Below are positions 32,524 through 41,850 of a stretch of 64,000 bases of DNA, piece by piece. The position numbers were made by a program, and so were the translations under genes. Below the pieces are notes generated by a model. It was not told where the DNA came from. It searched no databases and saw nothing but the letters and a program-made list of their open reading frames with translations. Every line of letters begins with the position of its first letter. Within the stretch, counting starts at the first letter, position 1. This DNA comes from Mycobacterium sp. DL99 (lineage in GTDB: Bacteria; Actinomycetota; Actinomycetes; Mycobacteriales; Mycobacteriaceae): positions 4,565,609-4,629,608 of the forward strand of contig NZ_SJOM01000007.1 of assembly GCF_004762045.1 (NCBI RefSeq), given 5' to 3'.

Positions 32524-34941
32524 TCAGCGCGCCGCCTTGCGGCGTCCGCCGACCCCGGGTTCGGTGCCGATCACGCCATCGGAGGCCAGTGTGGCGATCT
32601 CGTCATCGGACAGCCCCAGTTCGGCCAGCAGTTCGTGATTGTGCTCGCCGAGCAGCGGTGCGGCCTGTCGATGCAGCGCCCGTGGCCCATTGGCCAGTGA
32701 GACGGGCAGGGTGCTGTGCGGTGCGGCGTTGTTCACCGGATGCCCGACGTGTTCGAAGAACCGCCGGAACCGCACTTGGTCGAGCTCCAGCTGCCGGTGC
32801 GGCTGCATCACCTTGGCCACCGGAATGCCCACCGGCCACAGGGTTTCGACGATCTCGTCGCCGCTGCGCGGTAGACACCAGGCGGCCAGCTTCTCGTCGA
32901 TCAGATCGTGGTGCGCCCGCCGCCCGTCGGCCGAGTCCAATGCCGGATCCATGGCCCAATCCGGCTGCCCGATCGCCGTGCGCAGTGCGACCCACTGGGC
33001 ATCGGTGCTGACTGCGATCGCCACCCAACTGTCTTCGCGACCGAACTCGTCGATCTCGGCGCTCCGGTAGATGTTCTGCGGCGCCGCGGCCGGCCCACGG
33101 TTGCCGTCGCGCTGCAGCAGCGCACCGTAGGCCGAGTACTCGATGACCTGTTCGGCGGCGACGTTGAGTGCCGCATCGACCATCGCGGCTTCGACGAGCG
33201 CTCCCCGTCCGGTATGGCGCCGGTGCTCGAGTGCGAGCATCAACCCCGACAATGCGTGCACCCCGGCATTGGGGTCCCCGATCGAATACGGTTCGAACGG
33301 AGTGCGATCCGGGTACCCCGTGAGCCAGCTCAACCCAGAAGCGTCCTCGATGATGTACGCGAACGCCGGGTTGTCCCGCCACGGCCCGTCCAGCCCGAAG
33401 CCGGGCATGCGCACCATGATGATGTCCTCGCGCAACGCCCGCAGCGAGTCGAAGTCGAGCCCGATCTGCTCGATCACCCTCGGGGTGAAGTTCTCCACCA
33501 CCACGTCGCAGGTGGCGATCAGCCGGCGCAACAGATCCCGGCCCTGCTCGGTCTGGAAATCCAGCGTCAGGCTCTTCTTGTTCGTGTTGAGCGCACTGAA
33601 GATCGGCGAGCGTTCCCACCACTGCTCGACGGTGGCCGGGATACCCGCGATCAACCGGGTGCCGTCCGGGCGCGGGGTCGACTCCAGATGGATGACCTCG
33701 GCACCGAGCATGCCCAGCGGATGGGTGCACGACGGCCCGGCCCAGAACGTGGTCATATCGAGCACACGTAACCCGCTGAACGGCAGCCGATCCCCGCCGG
33801 GTACACCGACCGGCACATCGCGCGGGGTCAGCTCCGTAGCCCGGATCTCTTCGGTGTGCTCCCCCAGACGGGGAGCCGGCGCCGCCTCACGCAACGCGGC
33901 ACCTGACAGCCGGTACGGTGCGGCGGGCTGGGTGAACCCGCGCTGCGGATTCCGGATGAACGCCTGCCGCTGCACGAAATGGTCCATGGCGGTGACGTTC
34001 TCACCGTTGCCGACCGGTGAGTTGGGGATCCGGAACGCCGCGGCAAGTTCACGGAGGTCGTCCGCTCGCTGCTCACGCACCCACGCGTACAGCTCCTCGC
34101 CATGCAGGTTGGCCTGCTCGGTGATCGTGAGCTCCGAGGTCTCGTCGATCCATTCGTCGTGACCCGACATCGCACACAGGTCCCACCACTGCTGGGCGGT
34201 GCCGCACCCGAGTGCGACCAGACCGTCGGCCGCCTCGGCGATCCCCGGAACCGTGGGCTTTCGCTCGCTGCGCCACGGGCGGCCCAGCATTTCGAAGTAG
34301 GTGACCGGGTAATACGTCAGCCCCAGGATCTGGGCCTCCAGCGCCGACAGATCCACCAGCTCGCCGTGGCCGTCACGAATCGCCCGCGCTCGGAATGCCA
34401 GCGTCATCGCCGCCGCGTACGCACCGGCCAGCCACTCGCCCACCTGCCCGCCGATCGATACCGGCGCCCGGTCCTGCACGCCCCGCCCGATCCCGATCGC
34501 GCCACCTGACCAAGCCTGCAGAGTGAACTCGGTGGCGGCCCGGCCACTCCACGGCCCGTCCAACCCGAACGGTGTGATCGTCGTGACGATCAGATGGGGA
34601 TGCCGCCGAAAGAGATCCTCGGGTGCCATCGACTGGGCGACGGACGATTCCGGAGACCAGATCACGGCGTCGGCGGCTGCCACCAGCCGGTCCAGCAGTT
34701 GCGGGTCGTCGGGAGGGACGACCACACTGCGTTTCCCGCCGGCCAGGAAGGCGAACAGGGCGCCGTCCTCATCCGGGCCGATGTGTGCACCCGAGGCCGA
34801 CCAGCGGCGCAACGGGTCACCTTCGGGGGCCTCGACTTTGATCACATCTGCGCCGCCGTCGGCGAGGATCTTCGTGGCGTACGCGCCGGCGATCCCGCTG
34901 GACAGGTCGATGACGATGTACCCGTCAAGTGGTGCTGTCAT
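32524..34941 (-). CDS. Tandem two-domain CaiB/BaiF CoA transferase (fused)
   Basis: Protein of 805 residues made of two class III CoA transferase domains (about 1-385 and 388-805), each starting with the GLRVLDMTTFWAGP-like motif. Normal members have a single domain of about 400 residues and dimerise. At the position of the catalytic Asp (the D of YDLLVQAxSG in the gene at 16391) domain 1 has Glu138 and domain 2 has Ala528. The fused form may act as a pseudo-dimer, or be altered in activity. It lies in the minus-strand operon after the crotonase. Confidence 0.9.
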   Translation of the reverse strand: MTAPLDGYIVIDLSSGIAGAYATKILADGGADVIKVEAPEGDPLRRWSASGAHIGPDEDGALFAFLAGGKRSVVVPPDDPQLLDRLVAAADAVIWSPESSVAQSMAPEDLFRRHPHLIVTTITPFGLDGPWSGRAATEFTLQAWSGGAIGIGRGVQDRAPVSIGGQVGEWLAGAYAAAMTLAFRARAIRDGHGELVDLSALEAQILGLTYYPVTYFEMLGRPWRSERKPTVPGIAEAADGLVALGCGTAQQWWDLCAMSGHDEWIDETSELTITEQANLHGEELYAWVREQRADDLRELAAAFRIPNSPVGNGENVTAMDHFVQRQAFIRNPQRGFTQPAAPYRLSGAALREAAPAPRLGEHTEEIRATELTPRDVPVGVPGGDRLPFSGLRVLDMTTFWAGPSCTHPLGMLGAEVIHLESTPRPDGTRLIAGIPATVEQWWERSPIFSALNTNKKSLTLDFQTEQGRDLLRRLIATCDVVVENFTPRVIEQIGLDFDSLRALREDIIMVRMPGFGLDGPWRDNPAFAYIIEDASGLSWLTGYPDRTPFEPYSIGDPNAGVHALSGLMLALEHRRHTGRGALVEAAMVDAALNVAAEQVIEYSAYGALLQRDGNRGPAAAPQNIYRSAEIDEFGREDSWVAIAVSTDAQWVALRTAIGQPDWAMDPALDSADGRRAHHDLIDEKLAAWCLPRSGDEIVETLWPVGIPVAKVMQPHRQLELDQVRFRRFFEHVGHPVNNAAPHSTLPVSLANGPRALHRQAAPLLGEHNHELLAELGLSDDEIATLASDGVIGTEPGVGGRRKAAR

Positions 34942-35022
34942 GTCCGCTCTCCCGCCGAAACCGCATTCCAGCAGGCGGCCACTCGCACTTTCACTGCTGG
35001 AATACCGTTTCGGCGCACTGAG

Positions 35023-35982
35023 TCATTCGGGTTTCGCCCTGTTCTTCTTGGACAGCCGGAAATCGGGCGGGAACTTGCTGTCGTTGTCATTGACCGCGGC
35101 CGACAGCCCCGAATCGATCGACTCGAACATGTCCAGGTCGTCATCGCTGTCGTTGGCCACCCCGTTGCCCATCGACTCGAAGAACGCGCTCAGCAGACTG
35201 CCCATGTATTCGCCCTGCTGCTGTTTGAAGATCTCGAAGAACATCTTCTGCTGAAAGACGGTGTCCACCGGCCTGTTCCGGGTACAGGCCAGCGCGTACT
35301 TCTGCACTTCGGCTTCCAGCTGATCGCGGGCTACCACCTTGTTCAGGAAGTTGCAGTCGTACATCTCCGCGGCGGTGAACGGCCTTCCGGTGAAGACCAT
35401 CTCCTGGAACTTCCGCAGGCCCATCATCTGGACCCACGTCCACATACGTGGCCCCCAACCGTGATACCGGAACGACGGATGCCCGAACAGGGCGTCATCG
35501 GACGAGATCACCAAGTCGGCGTCCGCGCACTGGTAGAAGTGCCAGCCGTAGCAGTAGCCCTTGGCCTCGACGATGCTGATCTTCTTGAAGTCCTGCAACG
35601 CGCGGTTGCCGGCCTGGGAGTTCGCGTACCACGAACTGATCGTGGCGCCGTTGCGGAAGGTGCCCTTTGGCGGGTACGTCACCTCCCCGACTCCGTCGTC
35701 CTCCAGGCGCAGCTCGGCCAGGCGGACCGACGGATTATCGTTACCCTCCATGAACTCCGGAAGGTCTGCCCCGCTGCCCAGGTTGTCCCCGACGCCGCGA
35801 ATGATCACCACCTTGACGTCGTTGTCGGCATTGGCCGCTCGCAGCACGTCGGCATAACGCAGCCGGGCCATCGAGGTCGGCGCGTTGAGGAACTCCGGCC
35901 GGTTGAACGTGATGGTGGCGATCTTGGTCTTGGGGTCCTTCTCATAGAGGATGATCTCCTCCGGGGTGGGTCGCTCAGGCAT
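35023..35982 (-). CDS. Crotonase-family (enoyl-CoA hydratase-like) protein, long form
   Basis: About 319 residues from the ATG at 35982, whose start overlaps the preceding gene by 8 bp. Crotonase core: FNRPEFLNAP near residue 27, RGVGDNLGSGADLPEF (first oxyanion), EAKGYCYGWHFYQCADAD (second, with unusual Trp/His instead of Gly-Gly-Glu). The C-terminus is about 50 residues longer than usual and ends with a basic tail. It is likely to be a lyase or hydrolase and not a plain hydratase. Inferred only. Confidence 0.85.
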   Translation of the reverse strand: MPERPTPEEIILYEKDPKTKIATITFNRPEFLNAPTSMARLRYADVLRAANADNDVKVVIIRGVGDNLGSGADLPEFMEGNDNPSVRLAELRLEDDGVGEVTYPPKGTFRNGATISSWYANSQAGNRALQDFKKISIVEAKGYCYGWHFYQCADADLVISSDDALFGHPSFRYHGWGPRMWTWVQMMGLRKFQEMVFTGRPFTAAEMYDCNFLNKVVARDQLEAEVQKYALACTRNRPVDTVFQQKMFFEIFKQQQGEYMGSLLSAFFESMGNGVANDSDDDLDMFESIDSGLSAAVNDNDSKFPPDFRLSKKNRAKPE

Positions 35983-37108
35983 GTGCCGCCTCACTGTCTG
36001 ATGGGGCCTGGGTTAGTACCTCGGGACCGTCGGCGCCGATGACGACGGCATCCCGGGTGAACACCGCGCCGATGCCCCGCTCCCAGACGTAGCCCGTAAC
36101 GGCGAGGACCATGCCTTCCTCGAGGATGTCGGCCTCGGCGGTCGCCCGCAGGTTCGGGGACACCACCGGCGGGTCGAATCCCAACCCGAGCCCGTGCGCC
36201 ACCGGCATCGCCGGTAGCGGTTCGCCGGCCTGCTCGTACGCATCCAGCAACGCGCTGGTCGGCTTACCGGCACGGCAGGCATCGATCAGCCTGTCCCACA
36301 GGTCATCCCGACGTCGGTACAGCGATCGAACCGCATCCGTCGGTTCACCCACCGATACCGTGCGCGCGACCTCCGCGACGTAACCGTCGGCGAGCACACC
36401 CGCTGACAGGGCCACCAGGTCGCCCTCGCTCACGCGGCCATCGCGTTCGGCACGGCGCCACGGATGGTCTTTCGAGGTGACCCACGCAGCGTCCTGCGTC
36501 GCCGGGGTGCTCACCCCGCCGGCCGCCTCGGCCTCCAATATCGCACCGGCAAGGCGCTTCTCGGTGGTTCCCGGAACCAGTTCGGCAACGCCTTTGGCCA
36601 GTCCTTCCTCGGCGACGGCCAGTGCCCGCCGCAGCGCCAGGATCTCCTCGGGGGTCTTCACTCGGCGCGCAGCCCTCATCGCCTGCTCGCCGTCGACCAG
36701 CTCCGCGTTCGGGAAGGCCATCGGCAACAGCTTGGCGAACGTCGGTGTCAGGGCATCGGTTCCGATGCGCCACGCCGAATCGGAACCCTTGATGCCGCGC
36801 AGCACATCGACCAGAGTCATCGGGTTCCACGCGAATCCGTAAAGATTCTCGTGTGGGATCTCCTCGGGGATGCCCTCGTCCCACGTGCTGTTCAGGTGGA
36901 TCTCACCCGTGGCGCGGACGAACGTGCAGATCGGCCCGAAGGGCCTGGTACCCACCACCCACAGTTGCGGGGCGCCGGAGATGTACCGCACGTTGGCCTG
37001 CCTGCCGAGTACCAGCGCGTCGAGGTCATGGGCCTCCATCTGGGCAATGGCGCGCTCCCGTCGGCTGACGCGCAGTGCCCGGCCGTCGGCCTCGATTTCA
37101 GTTCCCAC
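35975..37108 (-). CDS. M24-family (creatinase/prolidase-like) protein, degenerate metal site
   Basis: About 377 residues from the GTG at 37108, which has GAGG about 6 bp upstream; an ATG at 37120 is possible. It has the creatinase N-domain and pita-bread C-domain, but most metal ligands are changed: the DxG Asp is Ser (LVALSAGVLADGY), the second Asp is Glu (YVAEVART), the EPG Glu is Thr (LAVTGYVW). Only the HGLGLGF His is clear. It may be metal-independent like creatinase, or a non-catalytic partner of the intact M24 paralogue just upstream. Confidence 0.85.
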   Translation of the reverse strand: MGTEIEADGRALRVSRRERAIAQMEAHDLDALVLGRQANVRYISGAPQLWVVGTRPFGPICTFVRATGEIHLNSTWDEGIPEEIPHENLYGFAWNPMTLVDVLRGIKGSDSAWRIGTDALTPTFAKLLPMAFPNAELVDGEQAMRAARRVKTPEEILALRRALAVAEEGLAKGVAELVPGTTEKRLAGAILEAEAAGGVSTPATQDAAWVTSKDHPWRRAERDGRVSEGDLVALSAGVLADGYVAEVARTVSVGEPTDAVRSLYRRRDDLWDRLIDACRAGKPTSALLDAYEQAGEPLPAMPVAHGLGLGFDPPVVSPNLRATAEADILEEGMVLAVTGYVWERGIGAVFTRDAVVIGADGPEVLTQAPSDSEAAHA

Positions 37109-38366
37109 GGGACACCTCATAGGGGTCGTACGGATATGCGGTCAGCGGCGTCCAGCCGCCCTCGGTTACCACCACGATCTCCTCGCCGCGATAACCGCCG
37201 GTGCCGTCCTCCCAGACCACCGGCTCGAATACGAGCAGCATGCCTTCGGGGAAGACGAAGTTGTCGTCCCACTCCTGGCCGAGATCCGTTCCAATCATCG
37301 GCATTTCAGCTGCGCTGGTACCGATGCCGTGGCCCAGGTAAAAGTGCGGCAGCCACGGCTTCTGTCCGCCGCCGGCTTCCGTCGCCGCCCGGCCGAGGTC
37401 GCCACAGGTGGCACCGGCCTTGGTGACCGCGAGCACCGCATCTACGATGCGACTCCACTTGTCGAACTGCTTCTGCTGAGCGGCCGTCGGGTCCTGCCCG
37501 ACGATCCATGTCCGCCCGTGGTCGGAGCAGTAGCCGTGGTAGGCGATGGACACGTCGGTCCACAGCACATCGCCCCGCTGCAACTCTCGCTCGGTGGTCA
37601 ACAGCGGCAGCGCAAGATCACCGGTGGTGGTCCAGGTACCTTCCGCCTTAGACGCGGGCATGGCCTGCCAGATCGAGTCGAACATGTTGGTCGTGGCGCC
37701 CAGTTCGAAAGTGCGGCGCACGAATTCGGCAGACAGATCGATCTGGCGCACGCCGGGCGCCAGCGACTTGTGGATCTCGGCAACGGCCTGTTCGGTGATC
37801 TGACAGGCCCGGCGGACACAGGCGATCTGGTCGATCGTCTTGACGAGTTTCGCCGCACCGACCACCAGGGCGGCATCCACCGGTGCGCTGGGGAACAGTG
37901 CACTGCCGGCCAGCCGCATCGCCCCGGTCAGCTCATCGGTGGCGATCGTCGCGCCGGCGGGCACCAGCCCGGCCAGGACCTTCGCGAATTGAGCGACACC
38001 CTCGTCGAATTCGAGATAGACCGGTCCGTGCAGGTGATCATCGGGCAACCCGGTTTCCATCGCCGCGCCCTCGCGGAACGGCAGGAACAGGTGCGGGTGT
38101 TCGTCGTCGGCCAGCACGACCGCGATCGGCCGCTCGACATGCGACAGTCCCGCGTCGGCCAGCGGCCAGGCAATGCCGGTGGCGTACATGACATTGCCGT
38201 TGCCGAGCAGCACGAGCGCGTCCACACCCTGGTCCGCCATCGCGGCGTGCAGGCGCGCACCGACGTCTCGACGCATCCGGGCGAGGTCAGGCTCGTCGGG
38301 TATGTCGAGCGGGGTGAACCCGGTACGGGCGATCTGGGTGACGCCCGTTTGAGTGAGAGCGCTCAT
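37098..38366 (-). CDS. M24-family metallopeptidase-like protein, intact metal site
   Basis: Protein of 422 residues. The five metal ligands of the pita-bread fold are present: Asp271 (WTDVSIAYHGY), Asp282 (CSDHGRT), His346 (YLGHGIG), Glu381 (LVFEPVVW) and Glu396 (YRGEEIVVV). Prolidase, Xaa-Pro aminopeptidase and similar enzymes share this set. The start at 38366 overlaps the upstream amidohydrolase stop by 4 bp. In a catabolic operon with P450s it may hydrolyse an amide or C-N bond of the substrate. Confidence 0.88.
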   Translation of the reverse strand: MSALTQTGVTQIARTGFTPLDIPDEPDLARMRRDVGARLHAAMADQGVDALVLLGNGNVMYATGIAWPLADAGLSHVERPIAVVLADDEHPHLFLPFREGAAMETGLPDDHLHGPVYLEFDEGVAQFAKVLAGLVPAGATIATDELTGAMRLAGSALFPSAPVDAALVVGAAKLVKTIDQIACVRRACQITEQAVAEIHKSLAPGVRQIDLSAEFVRRTFELGATTNMFDSIWQAMPASKAEGTWTTTGDLALPLLTTERELQRGDVLWTDVSIAYHGYCSDHGRTWIVGQDPTAAQQKQFDKWSRIVDAVLAVTKAGATCGDLGRAATEAGGGQKPWLPHFYLGHGIGTSAAEMPMIGTDLGQEWDDNFVFPEGMLLVFEPVVWEDGTGGYRGEEIVVVTEGGWTPLTAYPYDPYEVSRGN

Positions 38367-39532
38367 AGAAGCCCCAGGAACTTCTGAATGTTGGTGGACA
38401 CGATCTTGACCGCGTTCTCCGGTCCGACCGCCTCCACAACGGTCGCCAGTGACTTCTCCGAGTAGCCGAAGGTGCTCTCGTTGTGCGGATAGTCGCTGGA
38501 CCACATCACGTTGTCGACACCGATCTCGTCGATCAGCCGCAGCCCCAAGGGGTCCACCATGAACGACGCGGTCATGTGCTTGCCCCAGTAGTGCCGGACG
38601 TCGTGCTGCAACTCGTGGTTGAACATGTGCCGGTAAGAGGCCAGCATGTGCTCAGCGTCCTGCAAAGCCGTTGGTACCCAGGCAATCCCGCCCTCGAACC
38701 AGCCGATCTTGAGATTCGGATGCCGATCGAGGATTCCGGAGAAGACGTACTTGGCGAACTGCTCACGGAACGAGTCGACGTTGACCATCATGCCGACCAC
38801 GACGCTGTTGTTCTCGCACGGCGTCTTGGGCGGCGTCTCGCCGATGTGGTGGCTGACCGGGATACCCGAGGCCTCGATCTCGTCCCAGACCGCGTCCATC
38901 GAGGTGCTGCCGTAGTCGTAGATGTTGCCCTCGTCGTCCTTGCCCGGATTCAGTGGCAGCAGGAACGTCTTGAGCCCGAGCGACTTCAGCTCCTCGAGGG
39001 TGCTCCGGGTGCCCTTGGGGTCCCACCAGTTGATCAGGCCGACACCGTAGAAGTGTCCGTTCGACTGCTCCTGCAACGCGGCGATGTGCTCGTTGTAGAT
39101 CCGGAACACCCGCTCGCGCAGCGACTTGTCCGGGTAGTGGAACAGAGCCAGCACCGCATTGGGGAAGGCCAGCTCCTTGTCGATGCCGTCCTCTTTGAGC
39201 TCGCGGATGCGCGCCGGGATGTTGTTCGACGCGGCTCCGGCCAGGTCGTCGTACTGCATCAGGACGCGGCCGAAATCGCCCCCGGTCCAGGCCTTGCCCT
39301 TCATCCCGACCATGTAGGCGCCATCCTCGTACCAGATCCGCGGCGCGGCGCCCTTGAGCTCCTCGGGGAAGCGCTCGAAGAAAATATCGTCGGCCACCGA
39401 GATGTGGTTGTCGGCCGAGAAGATCTCCGTGCCGCTAGGAAGCCCCGTGAGGCCGCCTTCTGTCGCATGGCCCCGGCGATTCTTCGGTGCACCAAAGCCT
39501 TCCGGCGGATAGAGGGTCGTTGAAGCAGTCAT
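38363..39532 (-). CDS. Amidohydrolase-2 (ACMSD-like) family metal-dependent hydrolase
   Basis: Protein of 389 residues, paralogue of the gene at 19646. Motifs: FSADNHISVADD near the N-terminus (HxH-type ligands), SHHIGE mid-barrel, and WSSDYPHNESTF near the C-terminus. The family includes decarboxylases and hydratases of unsaturated keto-acids. It follows the P450 by about 50 bp and its stop overlaps the next start (ATGA). Substrate unknown. Confidence 0.88.
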   Translation of the reverse strand: MTASTTLYPPEGFGAPKNRRGHATEGGLTGLPSGTEIFSADNHISVADDIFFERFPEELKGAAPRIWYEDGAYMVGMKGKAWTGGDFGRVLMQYDDLAGAASNNIPARIRELKEDGIDKELAFPNAVLALFHYPDKSLRERVFRIYNEHIAALQEQSNGHFYGVGLINWWDPKGTRSTLEELKSLGLKTFLLPLNPGKDDEGNIYDYGSTSMDAVWDEIEASGIPVSHHIGETPPKTPCENNSVVVGMMVNVDSFREQFAKYVFSGILDRHPNLKIGWFEGGIAWVPTALQDAEHMLASYRHMFNHELQHDVRHYWGKHMTASFMVDPLGLRLIDEIGVDNVMWSSDYPHNESTFGYSEKSLATVVEAVGPENAVKIVSTNIQKFLGLL

Positions 39533-39582
39533 CTGTGGTACTCCATTCGGGCTGTAGGGGCTGAAGGCCGGCGTACCGGCAA

Positions 39583-40800
39583 TTACCACGTCACGGGAAG
39601 CTCGTAGACGCCATAGGCGAGACGGTCGTGCTTGAACGGCACCTCGTCGAGCGGAACGGCCAGGCGCAGGGTCGGGATCCGGCGCAGCAGGGTGTGGAAG
39701 ACGATCTGCAGTTCGGCGCGGGCGAGCTGCTGACCGACGCACTGGTGGCGGCCGTAGCCGAAGCCCAGCTGCTGGCCGGCGTCGCGGCTGAGGTCGAGCT
39801 TCTCGGGCTCCGGGTAGGCCTTCGCGTCCCAGTTGGCCGGGGACAGATCGATGATGACGCCGTCACCGGCGCGGATGGTCTCGCCGCCGATCTCGATGTC
39901 CTCCAGCGCCACCCGGCGCTGGCCGGTCTGGATGATGGACAGATAACGCATCAGTTCCTCGACCGCATTGGCGATGACCTTGGGGTCCTCGGCATTACGC
40001 AGGAAGTCGGCCTGCTCGGGGTTCTCCAGGAGCGCCAGGATGCCGATGCCGATCATGTTGGCGGTGGTCTCGTGCCCGGCGATCAGCAGACCGGTGCCCA
40101 GCTGCGCGGCCTCCTTGACGCTGATCTCCCCCGCAGTCACCCGCTCGGCCAGATCGGACACCGCGTCCTCGGACGGGTTCGCCTGCTTCTCCTCGACCAG
40201 ATTGATCAGGTACTGGTGCAGGCTCATCGCGCCCTTCTGCATGGCGTCCGCTGCGGCGTAGCGGGCCAGGCCGGCGTTGGCGTGCTCCTGGAAGAACTCG
40301 TGGTCTTCGTAAGGAACACCGAGCATCTCGCTGATCACCACGGTGGGTACCGGCAAGGCCAATTCGGCCACGGCATCGGCTGGTTTCGGGCCGGCCAGGA
40401 TCTTGTCGATGCACTCGTCGGTGACCTTCTGAATCGCCGGCCGCAGACCCTCGACGCGCTTGAAGGTGAACGGCTTGGACAGCATCCGACGGAACCGGGT
40501 GTGCTCCTCGGCATCCGAGGTGAACACCGACCGCGGCCGCTTGTCCACGGTGGAGAGCATGTGCTCGTTCCAGTGCGGGAAACCATCGATCCGGTCGTCC
40601 ACACTGATCCGGGAGTCTGCGAAGAGGGTCCGGGCCTCTTCGTGACCGGAGATCAGCCACGGGGTGCTGCCGTTCCAGATCTTCACGCGGAACAGGCCTT
40701 TGGGGTTGCCCAGCATGGGCGGCGGCGGCGCGAAGGGGCATCGCACGTCGCGCTCCATCGGGTATTCGGGGATGTCTACTTCGGTAACGGTTTCGGACAC
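39583..40800 (-). CDS. Cytochrome P450 (CYP105-like)
   Basis: P450 of 405 residues with I-helix IAGHETTANM, ExxR in EELMR, and haem loop GFGYGRHQCVGQQLARAEL near residue 350. The C-terminal pattern PFKHDRLAYGVYELPVTW is that of the CYP105 group. It is in an operon with its own ferredoxin and TetR (TetR, ferredoxin, P450, amidohydrolase, two M24 proteins, crotonase, CoA transferase, SDR). It is therefore probably the entry oxidase for that module. Confidence 0.94.
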   Translation of the reverse strand: MSETVTEVDIPEYPMERDVRCPFAPPPPMLGNPKGLFRVKIWNGSTPWLISGHEEARTLFADSRISVDDRIDGFPHWNEHMLSTVDKRPRSVFTSDAEEHTRFRRMLSKPFTFKRVEGLRPAIQKVTDECIDKILAGPKPADAVAELALPVPTVVISEMLGVPYEDHEFFQEHANAGLARYAAADAMQKGAMSLHQYLINLVEEKQANPSEDAVSDLAERVTAGEISVKEAAQLGTGLLIAGHETTANMIGIGILALLENPEQADFLRNAEDPKVIANAVEELMRYLSIIQTGQRRVALEDIEIGGETIRAGDGVIIDLSPANWDAKAYPEPEKLDLSRDAGQQLGFGYGRHQCVGQQLARAELQIVFHTLLRRIPTLRLAVPLDEVPFKHDRLAYGVYELPVTW

Positions 40801-40813
40801 GTCATTCCTCAGG

Positions 40814-41008
40814 TCAGTCTTGGATCTCGATGGCTAGGGCTGGGCAGGCCGCTGCGGCGCGGCGGGCGTTGTCGGTCTGGTCCGGACCGGGTGCGGGTTC
40901 GAGCAGGACGACGACACCGTCTTCGTCACGCTGGTCGAACACCTCACTGGCGTTGAGTACGCACTGCCCCGACGAAACGCACTTGTCCTGGTCGACAGTG
41001 ACTTTCAT
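40814..41008 (-). CDS. 3Fe-4S-type ferredoxin, P450 partner
   Basis: Ferredoxin of 64 residues with CVSSGQC and AAACPALAI; the variable cluster position is Ser. It starts inside the TetR stop (ATGA overlap) and precedes the P450 by 13 bp, so it almost certainly serves it. Confidence 0.92.
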   Translation of the reverse strand: MKVTVDQDKCVSSGQCVLNASEVFDQRDEDGVVVLLEPAPGPDQTDNARRAAAACPALAIEIQD

Positions 41009-41682
41009 ATGAGGTCGCTTTCTTGAGTAACCGGCGCCATCCACAGGCCGACGATGGCGTCGATCAATCCCGAAGCCGCGCCCTGCCAGGACGCCCGCGG
41101 CACGTTGCCGCCCTGGGCCATCGCGCGCTCCCGATCGGCGCAGCTGTGCATCAACAGATTGCGCGCCATGATGTTGCGTTCGGCGCGCACCTCGGCGGGC
41201 AGTTCAGGTAGGCAGTTGTTCATCCCCTCGATGACCTGCACCAGCGACTGCGAACTCAACGCGTCGCGGACCACGATGTTGTGGTAGGCCGGATCGGTCA
41301 TCACCTGGGCGGCGAACCTGGCGTACCAGGTCGGGTTACCCAGCGCCGCAAGGTGATCGGTGAGCGGCTGCACCAAGCAGGAGACCCAGTCCCGGAGCTC
41401 GGCCGAATCGCCGGTGTCGGCAACCATCTGCTCGCGCAGGTACTCGATCGGCCCGCGGTGCTTGTGCTCGATCGCGCGGACCAGATCCGTCTTGGTGCCG
41501 AAGTGGTAACCGACCGCCGCGTTGTTGCCCTGCCCGGCCGCTTCGCTCACCTGGCGGTTGGACACCGCGAACACGCCGTGCTCGGCATACAGCCGTTCGG
41601 CCGCCTTGAGGATCGCCTCCTGGGTACTGCTCGCCCGATCGGCGCGGGCGGTCCGGTTGGCTGCTGTCACCGTTACAGTCAA
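41005..41682 (-). CDS. TetR-family regulator of the P450/amidohydrolase operon
   Basis: About 225 residues. A TTG at 41682 is the proposed start because AGGAGG is only a few bases upstream; a GTG at 41670 is the alternative; the frame runs upstream to 41793. The HTH reads FAVSNRQVSEAAGQGNNAAVGYHF near residues 35-60. It is the first gene of the operon and overlaps the ferredoxin by 4 bp. A dyad at 41695-41720 sits just before the start, so it is very probably autoregulatory. A flavonoid, xenobiotic or acyl-CoA ligand cannot be told apart. Confidence 0.88.
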   Translation of the reverse strand: MTVTVTAANRTARADRASSTQEAILKAAERLYAEHGVFAVSNRQVSEAAGQGNNAAVGYHFGTKTDLVRAIEHKHRGPIEYLREQMVADTGDSAELRDWVSCLVQPLTDHLAALGNPTWYARFAAQVMTDPAYHNIVVRDALSSQSLVQVIEGMNNCLPELPAEVRAERNIMARNLLMHSCADRERAMAQGGNVPRASWQGAASGLIDAIVGLWMAPVTQESDLI

Positions 41683-41694
41683 CGCCCCTCCTGT

Positions 41695-41720
41695 AATTAA
41701 GTCAAGCAGTTGATTTAAAT
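41695..41720. promoter_or_regulatory. TetR operator-like dyad before the P450 operon
   Basis: AATTAAGTCAA-GCAG-TTGATTTAAAT is a dyad with a clean inner palindrome (TCAA-GCAG-TTGA) and an AT-rich outer part. It starts 13 bp upstream of the TetR start. It is unlike the GAGAAY-N3-RTTCTC motif, so this module seems to have its own control. Confidence 0.55.
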
Positions 41721-41777
41721 TGATCGCAGGCAAGTCGAAGCCACCGGATTGCGCCTGGCACTCGGTCCAGACCGGCG

Positions 41778-41836
41778 TTGAGATTGCGGCCATGGTCGCG
41801 GTTCGCCGCAGATCAGGACCCTGAACGCAATCTCAA
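41778..41836. terminator. Long-range inverted repeat
   Basis: Perfect 11-bp arms TTGAGATTGCG and CGCAATCTCAA spaced by 37 bp, between the SDR stop (41851) and the TetR start. It may terminate the upstream SDR transcript or be a small structured RNA element. Confidence 0.4.
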
Positions 41837-41850
41837 TCGGTCAGGCGGGC

